Shown here in pieces: positions 22,391 to 34,438 of a DNA stretch of 64,000 nt (the stretch's first letter is position 1; the number at the start of each line of letters is the position of its first letter). The translations under genes and the position numbers were made by a program. Below the pieces are notes generated by a model. It had not been told where the DNA came from. It did no database searches and saw nothing but the letters and a program-made list of their open reading frames with translations. This stretch comes from Mucor racemosus (lineage: Eukaryota; Mucoromycota; Mucoromycetes; Mucorales; Mucoraceae). Location: contig JAPEHQ010000003.1 in assembly GCA_027405735.1 (NCBI GenBank), positions 2,976,001 to 3,040,000 on the forward strand, written 5' to 3'.

Positions 22391-25300
22391 ATGTCAAGAA
22401 GTGACGACGAAGATTCCAACTTGTACGATCAAGACGAGGAAAATAGCATTTCTCATCGTTCTGATGATGAAGGCGAAGATATTGGTTTTTCATCTCGTAA
22501 AGGAAACAACATTGCTGATGATGATGACGATGATGACGATGAAGATGAAGAGGAGGAAGAAGAAGACGAAGAAGAAGCTAGAAAAGTAAATTGTCCAGCA
22601 AAAAAAAAAAAAAAAAAAGGCAGATTGCTAACAATGTATCTATTAGATTGCAGAAGGCTTTATTGTTGACGACGAAGATTCAGATGCTTCAAATGAAGTT
22701 GCTGTTCGTCGCAAAAAGAGAAAGAAGGTTGAAGATTGTAAGTATCATACACATCAATCAAAGTAATCACGCCTCAAAATTTTTTAACCCTGTATTTGCA
22801 AAATACATTAGATGATGAAGATTTAGATGAAGAAGATTTAGATTTGTTGGAAGAAAATACTGGTATCAAGCATAACCGTTTGGCTGGCGTTAGTATATAA
22901 ACATTTAATTATAAACTATAGATCATTTAACACAACTTCTATAATAGCCTAAATTGAAGCGTCTCAAGCGTGGTCGTGAAGAACAATCTTACGAAAAATC
23001 ATCAAAGGGCGTTGATAATATTTTCTCTGACGATGAAGATGTTGCAGAAGAAGCAGAACAAGAATCTTCTTCCCGTGATAACCGTCGTCGTGGTGATGAT
23101 TATGCTGAGGAATATGATGAGCGAGCAAGATATAGACATCGCGATGCTTATGACGATATGGGTGATTTCATTGCCGATGAAGATGACGATGATGATTTGA
23201 ACGAAACTTTGGGTGAAAGAAGTCAGCCTCGTGGCTATGATGATGATCGTGGAAGACGTGGAAAGGCTAATAAAGATATGATGGATATTTTACCTGAAGG
23301 CATTAGTGAAGAGTATGTTTTATATCACATTATTAAAATATTATGTTAGCTAACTTTCAAAATTGTAGTGTTCTTGTAGACATGTATGATATTTTTGGTG
23401 ATGGCGGTGAATACGAATGGGCTCAATATGAGGACGAGGAAGCCGAAGCAGCCAAAGAACGTGAACCTCAATTAGCAGATATCTTTGAACCTAGTGAGCT
23501 TGCAGAACGTATGATGACCGAGGAAGATGAGGAAATTCGTTTACGTGATGTTCCTGAGCGTTTGCAAATGCGTTTTGAAGGTCTCAACAAGACATTTGAA
23601 CAAGCTTCCAACGATCAAGTTCAAGAAGAAGGTGCTTGGATTTCTCGTATCATGGCTCGTAATCGTGGACAAGACCAACCTACAGATCAATTTATGTCTG
23701 CAGTGGCTCATGTAGTTAGTTTCTTCACCAGAGAATTCCTCGAAGTTCCTCACATTAAGGACCATCGTCGTGATTATTTCACTGATGTAGACAAGATTAC
23801 TGGCCACAGCAAAGAGATTTTGACTGAGAAAGATCTTTGGGAGATTTATGATTTAGACTTTAAATACCACAGTTTTATCGATCGTCGTAATGCATTGAGA
23901 GAATTCATTACAAAATGCCAGATTTTCGATGATTATGTTGATACCATGTTGGACCGTGTAGAAAAGGTTGAAGAAGTTACCGATTTGACAGATTATATCA
24001 ACTTGAGATTCAGTGATAAGATTAATGCCATGCAACAACAAACTCGTGGTCCCAAACGTCCCATGAACAAGTCTTTGTATGAATTGAGTCAAACATCTAA
24101 AATTGGTGAATGCTTGCCTCGTTTCGGTATTTCTGCTAAAGAGTTTGGTGCCAATTACATGGAGGGCAACCTTCGTCATACTCCAGATGATTTATCTGTA
24201 GATCCTATTATCGAAGCTGAAATATATGTCGACAATAACTTTCCTGATGCCATTAGAGTTCTCAAGGCTGTGCGTTCTGTTCTTGCTCAAGAAATGTCTT
24301 TTGATCCTCAAGTTAGAAAAGCAATGCGTAAGGATTGGGAATTGTTTGCCACTGTAACTGTCAAACCAACAGAAAAAGGGTATGCTGTTATTGATGAGCT
24401 TCACCCTATGCATCCTTTCAAATTCTTGAATGAAAAACCCATTACAGAATTCAAAGATGGTCAATTTTTACACATCCTCAAGGGCGAGGCTGACAATTTG
24501 TTAACTATTTCCATCAGTATTGCTGACTATCCTGCTTGGTTTAATCGTATTGCAACATTTTATGTATCTGATGCTTATAGTGACACAGCACAACAATGGA
24601 ATGATCAGCGTAAAGAGATCATCGAACAAGCCCTGAAAGAGCATTTAATGCCCTTAATGAGCAAATACGTCCGAGAAAAATTGAGAATTGAAGCTCAGGA
24701 GGCCATCTGTCAATCCTCCTTTGAAAACCTTTACAACAAGATCAATGTTGGTCCCTTCCGTGGCCCTGAATCTCATTTCAAGAGCCCCTTGCCTCGTGTC
24801 GTTACTGTCTCTTCTGGTAATGGATCACCCAAGGATCCTGTAGTTGCTATATTTGTCAATCAACGAGGTAAAATCCTTGACCAGATCGAAGTACCTAACC
24901 TCAAGGACGAGCGTAACTGGAAGGAGATGTCTGATTTTATAAAATCTAAAAAGGCAAATGTGCTCGGTGTTGCAGGTTATAATGCAGAAACTCGTAGAGT
25001 AATTAAACACATGCAGACTATGTTGAGTGAAATTAATCAATCACACGAACATAATGGTATTTCTCGTATGGATATGGTTGTTGTAGATGATGAGGCATCT
25101 CGTTTGTATAAAAATTCTCGTCGTGCTCAAGAAGAGTTTAATGAGCATTCAGAAACCATGCGTTATTGTATATCACTTGCTCGTCGTTTACAGAGTCCAG
25201 TTTTGGAATATGTTGGTTTAGGCCGTGATTTACTTGCTATTCGCCATCACGATCTTCAATATTTGGTTCCTGAAGATACCCTCTTCTTCTATTTGGAACG

Positions 25301-26899
25301 TGCTCTTATTAGTGTAGTCAATGATCTTGGTTTCGACATCAATGCTGCTATTACAAGTCCATATCATGCAAATGCGCTTCAATACGTTTGTGGTTTCGGT
25401 CCTCGTAAATCTCAGAGTATCCTTAAAAAGATTGAAGCAACTGGTGAGCTCGAGAGTCGTACTGCACTTGTTTTGCGTAAATTGACACCTGCCAATACAT
25501 TCATGAATTGTGCTAGTTATCTCCGTATTCGTGAAATTGATGGCGCTGATATCCTCGATGATACTCGTATTCATCCTCAAGATTATGAATTGGCTCGTAA
25601 AATGGCTGCTGATGCTCTTGAAATTGACGAAGATGAGATGGATGACTATGACTCCAAGGTAGCTGTTGTTACAAGAGTCATTAAAGAATACCCCGATAAG
25701 CTCAATGATTTGATTTTGGATGATTATGCTGTTGTTTTACGTAAGCAATACAATGCTCCTAAGCGTCAGATTTTGGAACACATCAAATTAGAGCTTCAAG
25801 GACCTTATCATGATCGTCGCAATCGTTATGGTCGTCCTACAACTGAAGAAACCTTCATCATGGTAACTGGTGAAACCCGTCAAACATTGAGCGAAGGCTT
25901 TATTATTCCTGCTATGGTTGTCGCTGTTCGTGGTAAATTTGCCAACTGTGTATTAGATTCTGGCCTTGAAGGCATGATTCATGTTGATAATGTATCTGAT
26001 GACCGCGTTATGAATGTGGGAGATGTATTACAAGTTGGGCAAACTATCAATTGTAAAGTAATTCGTATTGATCGCGAGAAATTTATGGTTGATTTATCAT
26101 GTAAAGCCTCTGATACTAAACCTGGTTCTGATTATGAGCTTCGCAAATTGAAAGAAGATTCTTATTATGATCGTGTTGAAGAAACAAAAGAACGTGAGCA
26201 ACATCGTAGTAATCGTCGCAAGCAAGCTCGTTCCACTCGTGTTATTAAGCATCCCTTGTTCAGACCATTCAATCATATGGAAGCAGAAGAATTTTTGTCA
26301 ACTCGTCAACGTGGCGATTTAGTTATTCGTCCATCTTCTCATGGTTTCGATCATATTGCTATTACTTGGAAGGTAGATGAAGATGTTTATCAACATCTTG
26401 ATGTTGTTGAGGTCAAAAATAAGGATGATCCACATGCACCTGCTAGACTTCGAATTGGTAATCAAACATTTGAAGATTTGGATGAATTGATTGTTACATA
26501 TGTTGAAGCAGTAGCTCGTAAAGTAGAAGAGTTAATGTCTCATCCTAAATATCAACCAGGTGGTACTCGTGCATTGAATGAACATTTAACTGCATTAACG
26601 CAAGCTAATCCCAAGATGTCTGCATATGGTTTCTGTCAAAGCGAGAAGCCTGGATATTTTGATTTAGGTTTCAAATTGAGTATTCGTGGTCCTCCAATGC
26701 GTTGGGTATGTAACATGAATGTAGATCAAAATTTATTTTATTAATGCTTATTTTTGTATAGGTTGTAAGAGTTTTGCCTGATGGTTATCGTTTACGTGAT
26801 GTTTCTTATGCTCAAGTGGATGATCTCATTAATGGTTTTAAACATATTCAACAAGCTGAAGCTCAAAAGCAAAAGCGTCGAAGCATGAACAGATATTAA
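22391..26899 (+). CDS. SPT6: Transcription elongation factor and histone chaperone Spt6
   Basis: Six exons (22391-22585, 22647-22737, 22812-22888, 22948-23312, 23369-26705, 26762-26899) encode about 1400 residues with frame kept at every junction. The first 300 residues are very acidic with D/E runs, the histone- and Spn1/Iws1-binding tail. Then come the IFGDGGEYEW block, the Tex-like core with YqgF-like and helix-hairpin-helix parts (for example GFGPRKSQSILKKIEATGEL), an S1 domain (about DSGLEGMIHVDNVSDDRVMNVGD, quoted only as positions 25957-26025), and a C-terminal tandem SH2 starting near HPLFRPFNHMEAEEFL with VIRPSS as phosphate-binding loop. Spt6 travels with RNA polymerase II and restores nucleosomes. 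Length and domain order match the family. The codon bias is moderate. RPB9, another Pol II protein, lies convergent downstream. Confidence 0.97.
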
Positions 26900-27608
26900 C
26901 AAAAAAAAAATTACACTTATTTACTCACAAACACACATAAATCACTTCACTCACTCACACTTATATATATATAAATACGCTCTCAAAACATGATTTTTAT
27001 AAAAAAAAGAAGATAAAATAAAAAAAGCTTTACTAAAAGCATTGTAATTGATGTCGTTTGATTAATTTACTGGCAGTTCCGCATTCCGTAGTGATGTATT
27101 TCAAAGAGATTGCTCGATATGCTCAGCGATATACATGAACATACATATGGTTCATCTTGTCTCAGAGAATCTCTTACATTTATTTAAAATAAATAATGAA
27201 TGAAACATTTTTTATAATTATGATTTGTTTTCATGTCAATTGTTAAGCGAGTATCTTTTAAATGGCCTATTTTTATTGACTATAAATTTGTATGGCCAAT
27301 GTACGGGGCATTTGTTGATGATCAATCACAGTTGATAATCGAGATAAATAATGCCATGTTGAAAATTTCATTGCTTTCATAATGTTTGATTTGATGTAGA
27401 AGAAGGAGCAAAATGATAGAATATATTGTTGATTATATATGCACTTTTATTTCATCATGTTTTAACCATTTTCCTCTCATTCTCCCACATAAAGTACCCA
27501 TTCTGACCATATCATTTATAAATTATGCATATTTAAAATCATTATCTGTCAATACGAATGAAAATAGAGAGCTATTTAACTTTAATTTATTATACAATTT
27601 ACACTAAT
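26900..27608. other. Intergenic between convergent SPT6 and RPB9
   Basis: Contains the 3' ends of both genes. A candidate AATAAA-like site lies just after SPT6 (about 27015-27020, aaataaaa). The 64-codon open frame at 27413-27607 has no recognisable features. Confidence 0.5.
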
Positions 27609-28143
27609 TTAATCAATCCATCTATGTCCACAACCTCTGTTACCACAAACATAAAATAATGTCATCTTTGCATCTGCACGTCTCGAAGATGACTGGAAAA
27701 ATACTGCTTCTGGATGCCCACACTTTCCACATTGAACATTAGCTCTAGGCTACGAAATGACAATATATACATTAGATACATGTACATTTCTGTTATATAG
27801 TCAAACTTACAAGAGTAGGATCAGTACTCAAATCGGCCAACATCATGGTTTGTTCACTTTAATGATTTCAATTAGATCAATCGAATGAATTATCATAATA
27901 TATACATATATATAATACATACGAAGGAGCGTGTACGATTTCATGACGATAAACACACACATTTTCAGCTTGTTCTTGATATTCACAATTACGACAAGCA
28001 AACATGAGTTTTCTTTCATTTTTATCTTCTCTGGGGTATAATAAATTGTTGCTATGGAAACGTTAGAAAATTAGTACCTCAGATAACCCAAATAGTCATT
28101 ATGAGTTATTTTACCATTCTAAACAGTATTTGAATGTAGCCAT
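27609..28143 (-). CDS. RPB9: RNA polymerase II subunit Rpb9
   Basis: Four exons on the minus strand (28115-28143, 27923-28051, 27811-27856, 27609-27749) give 114 residues, the usual size. The first zinc ribbon is C7LEC10 followed by [10 protein letters not shown] and then CRNC; the second is CGKC with the conserved C-terminal signature ending CGHRW. Rpb9 sits on the jaw of polymerase II and affects start-site choice, fidelity and TFIIS response. The first intron splits the codon for the second zinc Cys, which confirms the splice. The gene starts only 127 bp downstream of the methyltransferase stop codon on the same strand, so its promoter must be very short or lie in the 3' end of that gene. 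Confidence 0.95.
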
Positions 28144-28270
28144 TATTGAATTTATAAAATGATTGAAGAGTATAAGCTACGGTTACAAGTTTTTTATTTC
28201 AAAAATGTTGAAAAAGAGCGTGTTGTAGGGGAGTCACGGTTTAAAACTGCGGGTTACCCATCCTATTCAT

Positions 28271-29472
28271 TTAGATCTGTTGCTTGACACCCTTCACAAT
28301 AATAGGAACCAACCAAGGCTTTGTTCCTAATAATCCAAACAAGAAACTGGAGACCTTCAAAAAGATTCTATTAGAAAGACTAACGCCTATACCATATTTA
28401 ATTGCTGTATTATATTGCTGGTCAAATGAATGAGATAGACCACCAAAGACAAGATGTCTATCCAGTTGCTCAATTTGCACATCCTCGTAACCAATATCAT
28501 CGAGTCGGTCCTCATACTCTTCTACAGTGACCAGGTTTTGAATTGGTATATGTACGGATTCACAGATAAACTTGAAGATTTGCTTTTGCATTGGAGATGC
28601 TTTATTTAGGAAATCAGGTTCAATGGCAAGATCATAAAGTCCAATGGAACCATTAAAATTGAGTTTCTCAAAAGCTCTTTTCAAAAAATCCCAACGAGTA
28701 TTGTAATGGTATGCTGAATCAATGCTAGTAATGTAGTCGAATGTATCGCTAGATGGTAAAAGTTGATCGAGATTATCCGCTGATCCATGCAAAAGTGTAA
28801 TGTTTTCTTTCAAATTTGAGGATGTCAATCTATCATTTGCAATTTTCCATTGAGATAATTCATTGGTGACACCCTTTGAAAGTGAAATGTTAAAGATTTG
28901 CTCGAGAAACTATATCCTTTTTCTTCCTTACTGTTACTCTAGATTTGTATTGATCTAAGACATGTCAATTAATTCGTTTTGGATTTGATTGATTAAAACT
29001 TGTAATATACCTGCTAATAAAATACACGAATCTCCACACCCAAAACCAACGTCTATGTAGATGCAAAGTTACTATTCTGTTGAACAAGTAGTCATTGCTG
29101 CTTTTCATTGATTTTACCTAATACAGTAGAATTGGGTTTGATATTCATTTTGCTTGTAACTGCATGAACTAAATTTTCACAAGCTTCAGGGAAACTCATA
29201 TTTTCCTTATTCCATAAACCCATATTGAACCAAAGAGTTTTTGGTGGAAGTTCCAAATTGAATAAAAGATGTCGTAAGCCATAAATTTCATTATTGTCAG
29301 CAGTGGTGGTGTCCTCCTCTTTTGTTGAGTTTATCAAAATATAAATAATGCAAGTAATGCCCAAGGCATGCAAATAAGTCAAGGCAGTTTTTATAGCACC
29401 ATCAGTATTCAATAAAATTAATGGAAGAAGACTAAAATATCCAGCAACGATGCTAATATTAAATAGCATCAT
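28271..29472 (-). CDS. Membrane-anchored SAM-dependent methyltransferase
   Basis: Four exons (29118-29472, 29011-29052, 28932-28954, 28271-28873) encode about 340 residues; the 23-bp third exon is unusually short but keeps frame with good splice sites. The first 50 residues contain two hydrophobic segments (about 5-22 and 32-49), predicted membrane anchors. The class I methyltransferase core follows: LDVGFGCGD (118-126) is the SAM-binding motif I, then ADNL and FDYITSIDSAYHY, and a GGLSHSF..YNTAIKYGI C-terminal part. The fold suggests methylation of a lipid, sterol or quinone-like substrate at a membrane, but the substrate cannot be read from sequence. It is not the standard Erg6 or Coq enzyme as far as I can tell. 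Confidence 0.8.
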
Positions 29473-29974
29473 GATGGACGAAAGAAAAGAGGAGCTTGAT
29501 GAAGTTTATATGCGAAAACTTTTGACCTCTGAATTTTGCGTCACCGCTGTGTTTAGGTTCAAAATGACAACCAGATATTTAGGTTAAATGCTGTATATAA
29601 GTTTCAATGTCATCCCCGAAATACCACTTTAATTGTTATAACTGGTTTTCCTCCCAAGTCAAGATATCGCATGTCGAGAACAAAGGATTCCTTGAGATTT
29701 CTTGACTTGAAAGAGGAAAATTGGTCTACCAAACCAAATTTTCTCTATTCTTGTGTTCTCCAAACAGAATTTTCATAGAAAAAAGCGACCTGTACCAATA
29801 AAGAGAGTTGAGTGATAATTGCTGCTTACCTAAAAATTTGACTAAAAACAAATATTGACATGTACTTCAGTTGTTCAACTTCGATGTATTATATACTGTT
29901 TTCATTTATATTACATCTTGGTTCAGAATAAATGCTTAAAATATCTAGCTTTGAGTTTTCACAGCTATAAATCA
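29473..29974. other. Intergenic: upstream of methyltransferase, to edge of repeat R
   Basis: Promoter region of the minus-strand methyltransferase gene plus unique AT-rich sequence. No gene is recognised. Confidence 0.5.
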
Positions 29975-30775
29975 AAAAGTTTGGGCCTTAATATCTCTGC
30001 AAGAAATTAAGCTATTCTAATACTTTTTAATAATAAAACTTACTTGTTTTGAAGTGCTGTATAACATATTTCAGTATAAAAAAATTCTGGGCACTTTTAT
30101 TTTTTTTTCATTTTTTTGATGTTTTTGTAATAGATTTCGAAATATTTCTTAAATTGAGTTGCATTTTTTTTGCATTCATGTGATCAATCTCGTTGAGCTC
30201 TCTTGGATCCAATTTAGTTTTTTTTAAAATATTAATTTTTCGTGGAGATATCCTTAAAAATGTGTACAAAAAGATACCTTCATTTCTGGCTTCCATTTTC
30301 CCCTTGTATACCCTCATCCCAAATTTTGAATTTCAAAAAAATTTAGACAAAAATCTCGTTTTCTCTACGATAAATGCAGCTAAAAAATTCAGTAATAGCT
30401 AGATCGATAGATAATTTTGCTGTGCATCATTTCTGTTATTTATTTTTAAAATGTGTTTATAAAAAGTGATGTGTATATTCAAAAAACCTCCAAATTTTCA
30501 ATTGCATTTTACGCAAAATTTAATGTGAAATGTTTTTCTGATTTTTGTTTAGATGTATGCAGAATTCAAAACTGTACAAAAGCTATTTAATACTCTAGGT
30601 CAACTTACTTTGCAGTTCTTGATCCATTAAACGATTTTGTTTTTTGCATCATTTTTCGTCTATTTTTTAAAATAAATTTTGGAACACCGTTATGATAGGT
30701 CTTAAGCTGTGATAAGAACTACAAATTTGATTATCTCGACGAAAAATCAATATTTTCTGCTGAAACAAAAAATGC
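29975..30775 (-). repeat. Interspersed repeat family R, copy A (reverse)
   Basis: The reverse complement matches copies B (35470-36640) and C (48437-49565), beginning at tgcattttttgtttcagc and ending after the block ttaagcta..ctaatact. It is shorter than B and C because the roughly 300-bp far end is missing. It carries an open frame at 30108-30317 (minus, 69 codons) whose first 44 residues (MRVYKGKMEARNEGIFLYTF and on) are identical in copy B, with only synonymous base changes. The family does not look like any named transposon and no terminal inverted repeat was seen. Confidence 0.85.
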
Positions 30776-31795
30776 ATGGTAGCCTGGAGTTGGATCTAGT
30801 GGGTACAACAATAAACACCTTAATTTAGGTACCTGATTTTTTGCAATTGATTTTTTAGGTCAATTTCAGGACAATGATGTTAAGGCTGCAATGGAATTAC
30901 ATACCAAAAACGCTTGATAATAATAAAATAACTTAATTTTCAAGTATAGCTCATAAAATATGATGCCACTTGAAATATAAACGACAATAATAAACGAACA
31001 TATGCTAAAAATATAAGATACCTTTTTTGAACCACCATACATGTCGTGTAGTAGATGATAGCACCCTTGACTACGGCGCAATCAATTACACAAATGACGT
31101 ATATATCAAAACAGAATTCTATCCAAATTGTTATATCAAAAGATACTAATATAAAAATACTCTGCTAAAAGATGATACATTTTATTAATTCATTATTGCT
31201 TCGTATTTATATGTTTTCTAGATAGTTATATGATTATTAATATTATTAATGAATTGCCGGGTATTGAGGTACTTGATATGATTTGGGAACAAATCATATA
31301 CAATGGAATTTGTAGAATTGGGAATCTGTGATTGTATCATTTGGATATGATGTAGGATTGCTTATGTTTCATTGTTGCCAAGTGATCCTGATAGTCGCTG
31401 TTAATGCTAGTGGTTATGTATGACATTTAGTATGAGTTACTAAATGTAATGCCATGTTGGATTTCAATAGTTGTTCCTGGTGAATTTCTACATCTGGGTA
31501 AACTTCTGATATATCACAAATCAATAATAATAATAGGCAAAGATATCAATTTAGTCAACTGCTCATCTATATTGAAGTTGCACTATCAATATAATAAATA
31601 AGATTCAAGCATATAAAAATTACCCCTTACTTCAAGATTACATAAAATAAGTGTAACAATAATAAGCAAAGCAACCATTTCGCAAAAGGTCGATATTGTC
31701 ACACTTGACATCAACCCCTTATGGTCAATGTTCTACATGATTTACCCCTTAAATATTAAATTAATAACAATGTACTCAAAACTAGAAGATTACTA
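30776..31795. other. Non-coding region upstream of Tc1 element
   Basis: AT-rich with no recognisable gene. Part of 31200-31795 may be the damaged 5' LTR or leader of the Gag-bearing retroelement that continues after the Tc1 insertion, but I found no second copy here to prove it. Confidence 0.4.
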
Positions 31796-32007
31796 CAGTG
31801 AGTCGCAAAACCCTTTCAATGATTTGGAAATTTGAATGAAAATAACCATAACTTTCTCAGTTTCAATCGGAGATACACTAAATTTTTATTTTAAATAATC
31901 CAAACGTTTTTAAATTATTTTCAAAAAGTCCGATCTAATTAATTAAAGTTCCGCAAAAACTATGCAAGTTTAAAAAAAGGTACGTCATTGAAAGGGTTTT
32001 GCACGCA
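31796..32007 (+). repeat. Left terminal inverted repeat of Tc1 element
   Basis: 212 bp matching the reverse complement of 33221-33432 with about two mismatches. Its outer end GCAAAACCCTTTCAATGA recurs in inverted orientation at its inner end (TCATTGAAAGGGTTTTGC, about 31985-32002), so each arm is itself bounded by a short inverted pair, comparable to but oriented differently from the IR/DR layout of other Tc1 elements. Confidence 0.95.
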
Positions 32008-32092
32008 CAGGCTTAAAATTACAATTTTGTAACCCCTAACTTGTACATTAACGCTGGATATCTTATAAAACAGAGAAATATGCGGAAAATAT

Positions 32093-33185
32093 ATGAGATG
32101 TTTTTCAACTTTTACCCTGCCTTTTTTACTAGTAGTTTCAAGCAAAATCATCAAGATAAAAACTGTATCGGATGCCAAACGTAATGACGTTATCTCTCTG
32201 TTAAATTCAGGCCATACCGTATCGGAAATTGCTCGTCATGTAGCTGTTAGTCAAGCCACAGTATGTCGTATTGGAAAAAAGGCCTGTCCTGACCGAGAAA
32301 AACTTAAAGGAGACCGACCATCTAAGCTGACTACTGCGGATATGAGATATTGTGTCCATAAAATCACCAAAGGTGGCTTGGATAATGCGGTACAAGCCAA
32401 AAAAGAGCTTCATCGTAATGTACACGTCAATGGCAGTGCGAATAATGTACTAGGGCTCTTCGGGATAATGGTTTAGGCGCATTACCTAAGATAAAAAAGC
32501 CAGAAATTAGTGATGAAAATGCAAAGGATCGCCTCCGCTGATGTAAAAACAGAATTGATTGGACTTTGGATGACTGAAAGCGTGTTATATCTACTGATGA
32601 GGCTAGAATTAATTGTTTTAACTCCGATAATCGAATTTGGTGCTGGAAAAGAGACAGCGAGGAGATAAAACCTAAGCATACCAAAAAACAAGAAAAAATG
32701 GAGATGGTTGAATCATGATTTGGAGCTCTATTTCTTGGTCTGGTGTCGTTTGATTGTCCAAGGTCGAAGGTAATATGAACTCCAACCTATACAGAACTAT
32801 TATTGATGATGATTTGGAAAAATCCATTGACGATATGTGTCAAAAATTGAAGTTGCGTCGTAATTAGGTTATCCTTCAACAAGACAACGATTCTAAGCAC
32901 ACCTCTAATTTAATGAAAGAAGACTTCAAAACAAAAAAATATGAAGTAATGTCATGGCCAGCGCAATTTCCAGACCTTAATCCCATTGAAAATATGTGGA
33001 GGTTATTGAAAATCCGCCTAAACGAATACGATACATCCCCAAAAGGGATGAATGATATTTGGGACAGAACTCAAGATATTTGGTATGACAACATAACAGT
33101 TGGGGAATATCAAAAAGTTATTTCGAGTATGCCTCATCGTGTAAAAGCTTGTATTAAAGCAAAAGGTTACGGTATTGATTATTGA
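32093..33185 (+). pseudogene. Tc1-type transposase, inactivated
   Basis: Piece 1 (32093-32476) holds a helix-turn-helix DNA-binding part with RNDVISLLNSGHTVSEIARH. The middle carries stops and a frame change; piece 3 (32913-33185) holds the catalytic C-terminus with WPAQFPDLNPIENMWRLLK, the DDxE-family signature with the final Glu, and QQDND just upstream includes the second Asp. Reading moves through three frames, so at least two frameshifts are present. Three stops fall where Trp is expected (TGA at 32539 and 32575, TAG at 32865). No active protein can be made. Confidence 0.9.
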
Positions 33186-33220
33186 CTGCATTTAAATAAG
33201 CTTCAATTTTTTTTTGATAA

Positions 33221-33432
33221 TGCGTGCAAAACCCTTTCAATGATGTACCTTTTTTTAAACTTGCATAGTTTTTGCGGAACTTTAATTAATTAGATCGGAC
33301 TTTTTGAAAATAATTTAAAAACGTTTGGATTATTTAAAATAGAAATTTAGTGTATCTCCGATTGAAACTGAGAAAGTTATGGTTATTTTCATTCAAATTT
33401 CCAAATCATTGAAAGGGTTTTGCGACTCACTG
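33221..33432 (-). repeat. Right terminal inverted repeat of Tc1 element
   Basis: Mirror image of 31796-32007 with the same inner/outer inverted motif pair. It ends at CTCACTG next to the TA duplication. Confidence 0.95.
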
Positions 33433-33483
33433 TATTCATTCTTTGGTTGCTTCAATAAAATTTTCATTTGGTACAAATTATGT

Positions 33484-33496
33484 TGGTGCCCTGAAG
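33484..33496 (+). other. Candidate primer-binding site of a gypsy-type retrotransposon
   Basis: TGGTGCCCTGAAG begins with the TGG expected opposite a tRNA 3' CCA end and lies 58 bp before the Gag start codon, the normal order LTR-PBS-gag. The matching tRNA was not checked. Confidence 0.3.
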
Positions 33497-33541
33497 AAAA
33501 TGTTTTGAAAAAGGGATCAATATCTTTCTCTCCTGACGGAC

Positions 33542-34306
33542 ATGATTGCTGGAACTGACCTAGATAATCAAGAAGGTCAAACCCATATTCAAGAGATGAG
33601 CATTAAGGTAGAGGAAATAAATAGGTTGATTTCTACTTTAAAACATTCAATCAAGCTCTCGGAGGCGAGTGTAAAGACATCTATATTTGGAATCAATAAC
33701 TGTGATAATGGTGGAATTTCTCTATCAAAAAGAAATTTGCCAATGTTCCAACTTCGTACCAGTGCAACTAAATACTTTCCGAAGGATCAAGCCTATGATT
33801 CCATTCACCATTTTCTGCGTTCGTTTGAAAAGGTTATCCTTTCGTCAGGTCAGTCTGTAGATGATGTTTGGAGACGTTATATCCCATTGACAATTCCTTA
33901 TGATCTGGATCTTTGGTTGAATCAAGACTTGCTATTGGCCAAATCTTGGCAGGAAACCGAAGAAAAATTTACCAAAAAATTCAACAATGCTGCGCTAAAA
34001 TTAGATGCCCGTAGAGAAGTGCAAGGAGCTACTATGAAATCCGGAGAGACTATGGAGGAATACTACAATCGTTTTACAAGAGCTGTAATGGAAGCAGGCT
34101 ACTCTACTGAGGATACTACTCTTGGTGATACTTTCTTGTTGGGTTTTCCTGCTGCGTGGAAAATTCAAATAAACTATGTTCTCTGTGCTCAATATCCTGG
34201 AACATCAGATTTTACTGCAGGTCAAATGGTCACTTGTGCTCTTAATGTGCTGAATACTAACTACTCAAAATTGTCCTATTTCGTTTGTCAATCAAAAGAA
34301 AGTTGA
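33542..34306 (+). pseudogene. Ty3/gypsy-type retrotransposon Gag, truncated
   Basis: The 254-codon frame contains a Retrotrans_gag-type capsid core: a YDSIHHFLRSFEKV start, WLNQDLLLAKSWQETEEKF, and the signature GETMEEYYNRFTRAVMEAGY with LGFPAAWKI. No zinc knuckle, protease, reverse transcriptase or integrase follows; the frame ends two bases before an LTR begins at 34308. The simplest reading is a large internal deletion that joined gag to the 3' LTR. Such an element could only be mobilised by a relative. Confidence 0.8.
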
Positions 34307-34307
34307 T

Positions 34308-34438
34308 TGTTGTATTCCACCAAATACCATACCGTATCACCTTCTACAGGATCAATATAACAACTTATTACAATCTATTGACTACGACATGCATTGAAGC
34401 GCAAAGCCTTAATACCGGAGGATATAAGAACCTCCTAG
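34308..34438 (+). mobile_element. 5' part of forward LTR, interrupted
   Basis: Matches the first ~130 bp of the solo LTR at 2408 (TGTTGTATTCCACC to GAACCTCCTAG) and then breaks off where the reverse LTR starts. Confidence 0.8.

Larger units (their letters stand above)
31796..33432 (+). mobile_element. Tc1/mariner DNA transposon, non-autonomous (transposase broken)
   Basis: The element is 1637 bp, flanked on both sides by the TA target duplication (31794-31795 and 33433-33434), and starts and ends with CAGTGAGTCGCAAAACCC, the CAGT start typical of Tc1 elements. Terminal inverted repeats of 212 bp are almost identical, so insertion is probably recent. Inside is a single decayed transposase gene. 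It lies just upstream of a retrotransposon Gag remnant and may have inserted into that element's 5' part. Confidence 0.95.

Noticed and set aside
22591..22815. 74-codon ORF within SPT6
   Set aside because: It reads across two introns in a shifted frame; the spliced Spt6 frame explains the region.
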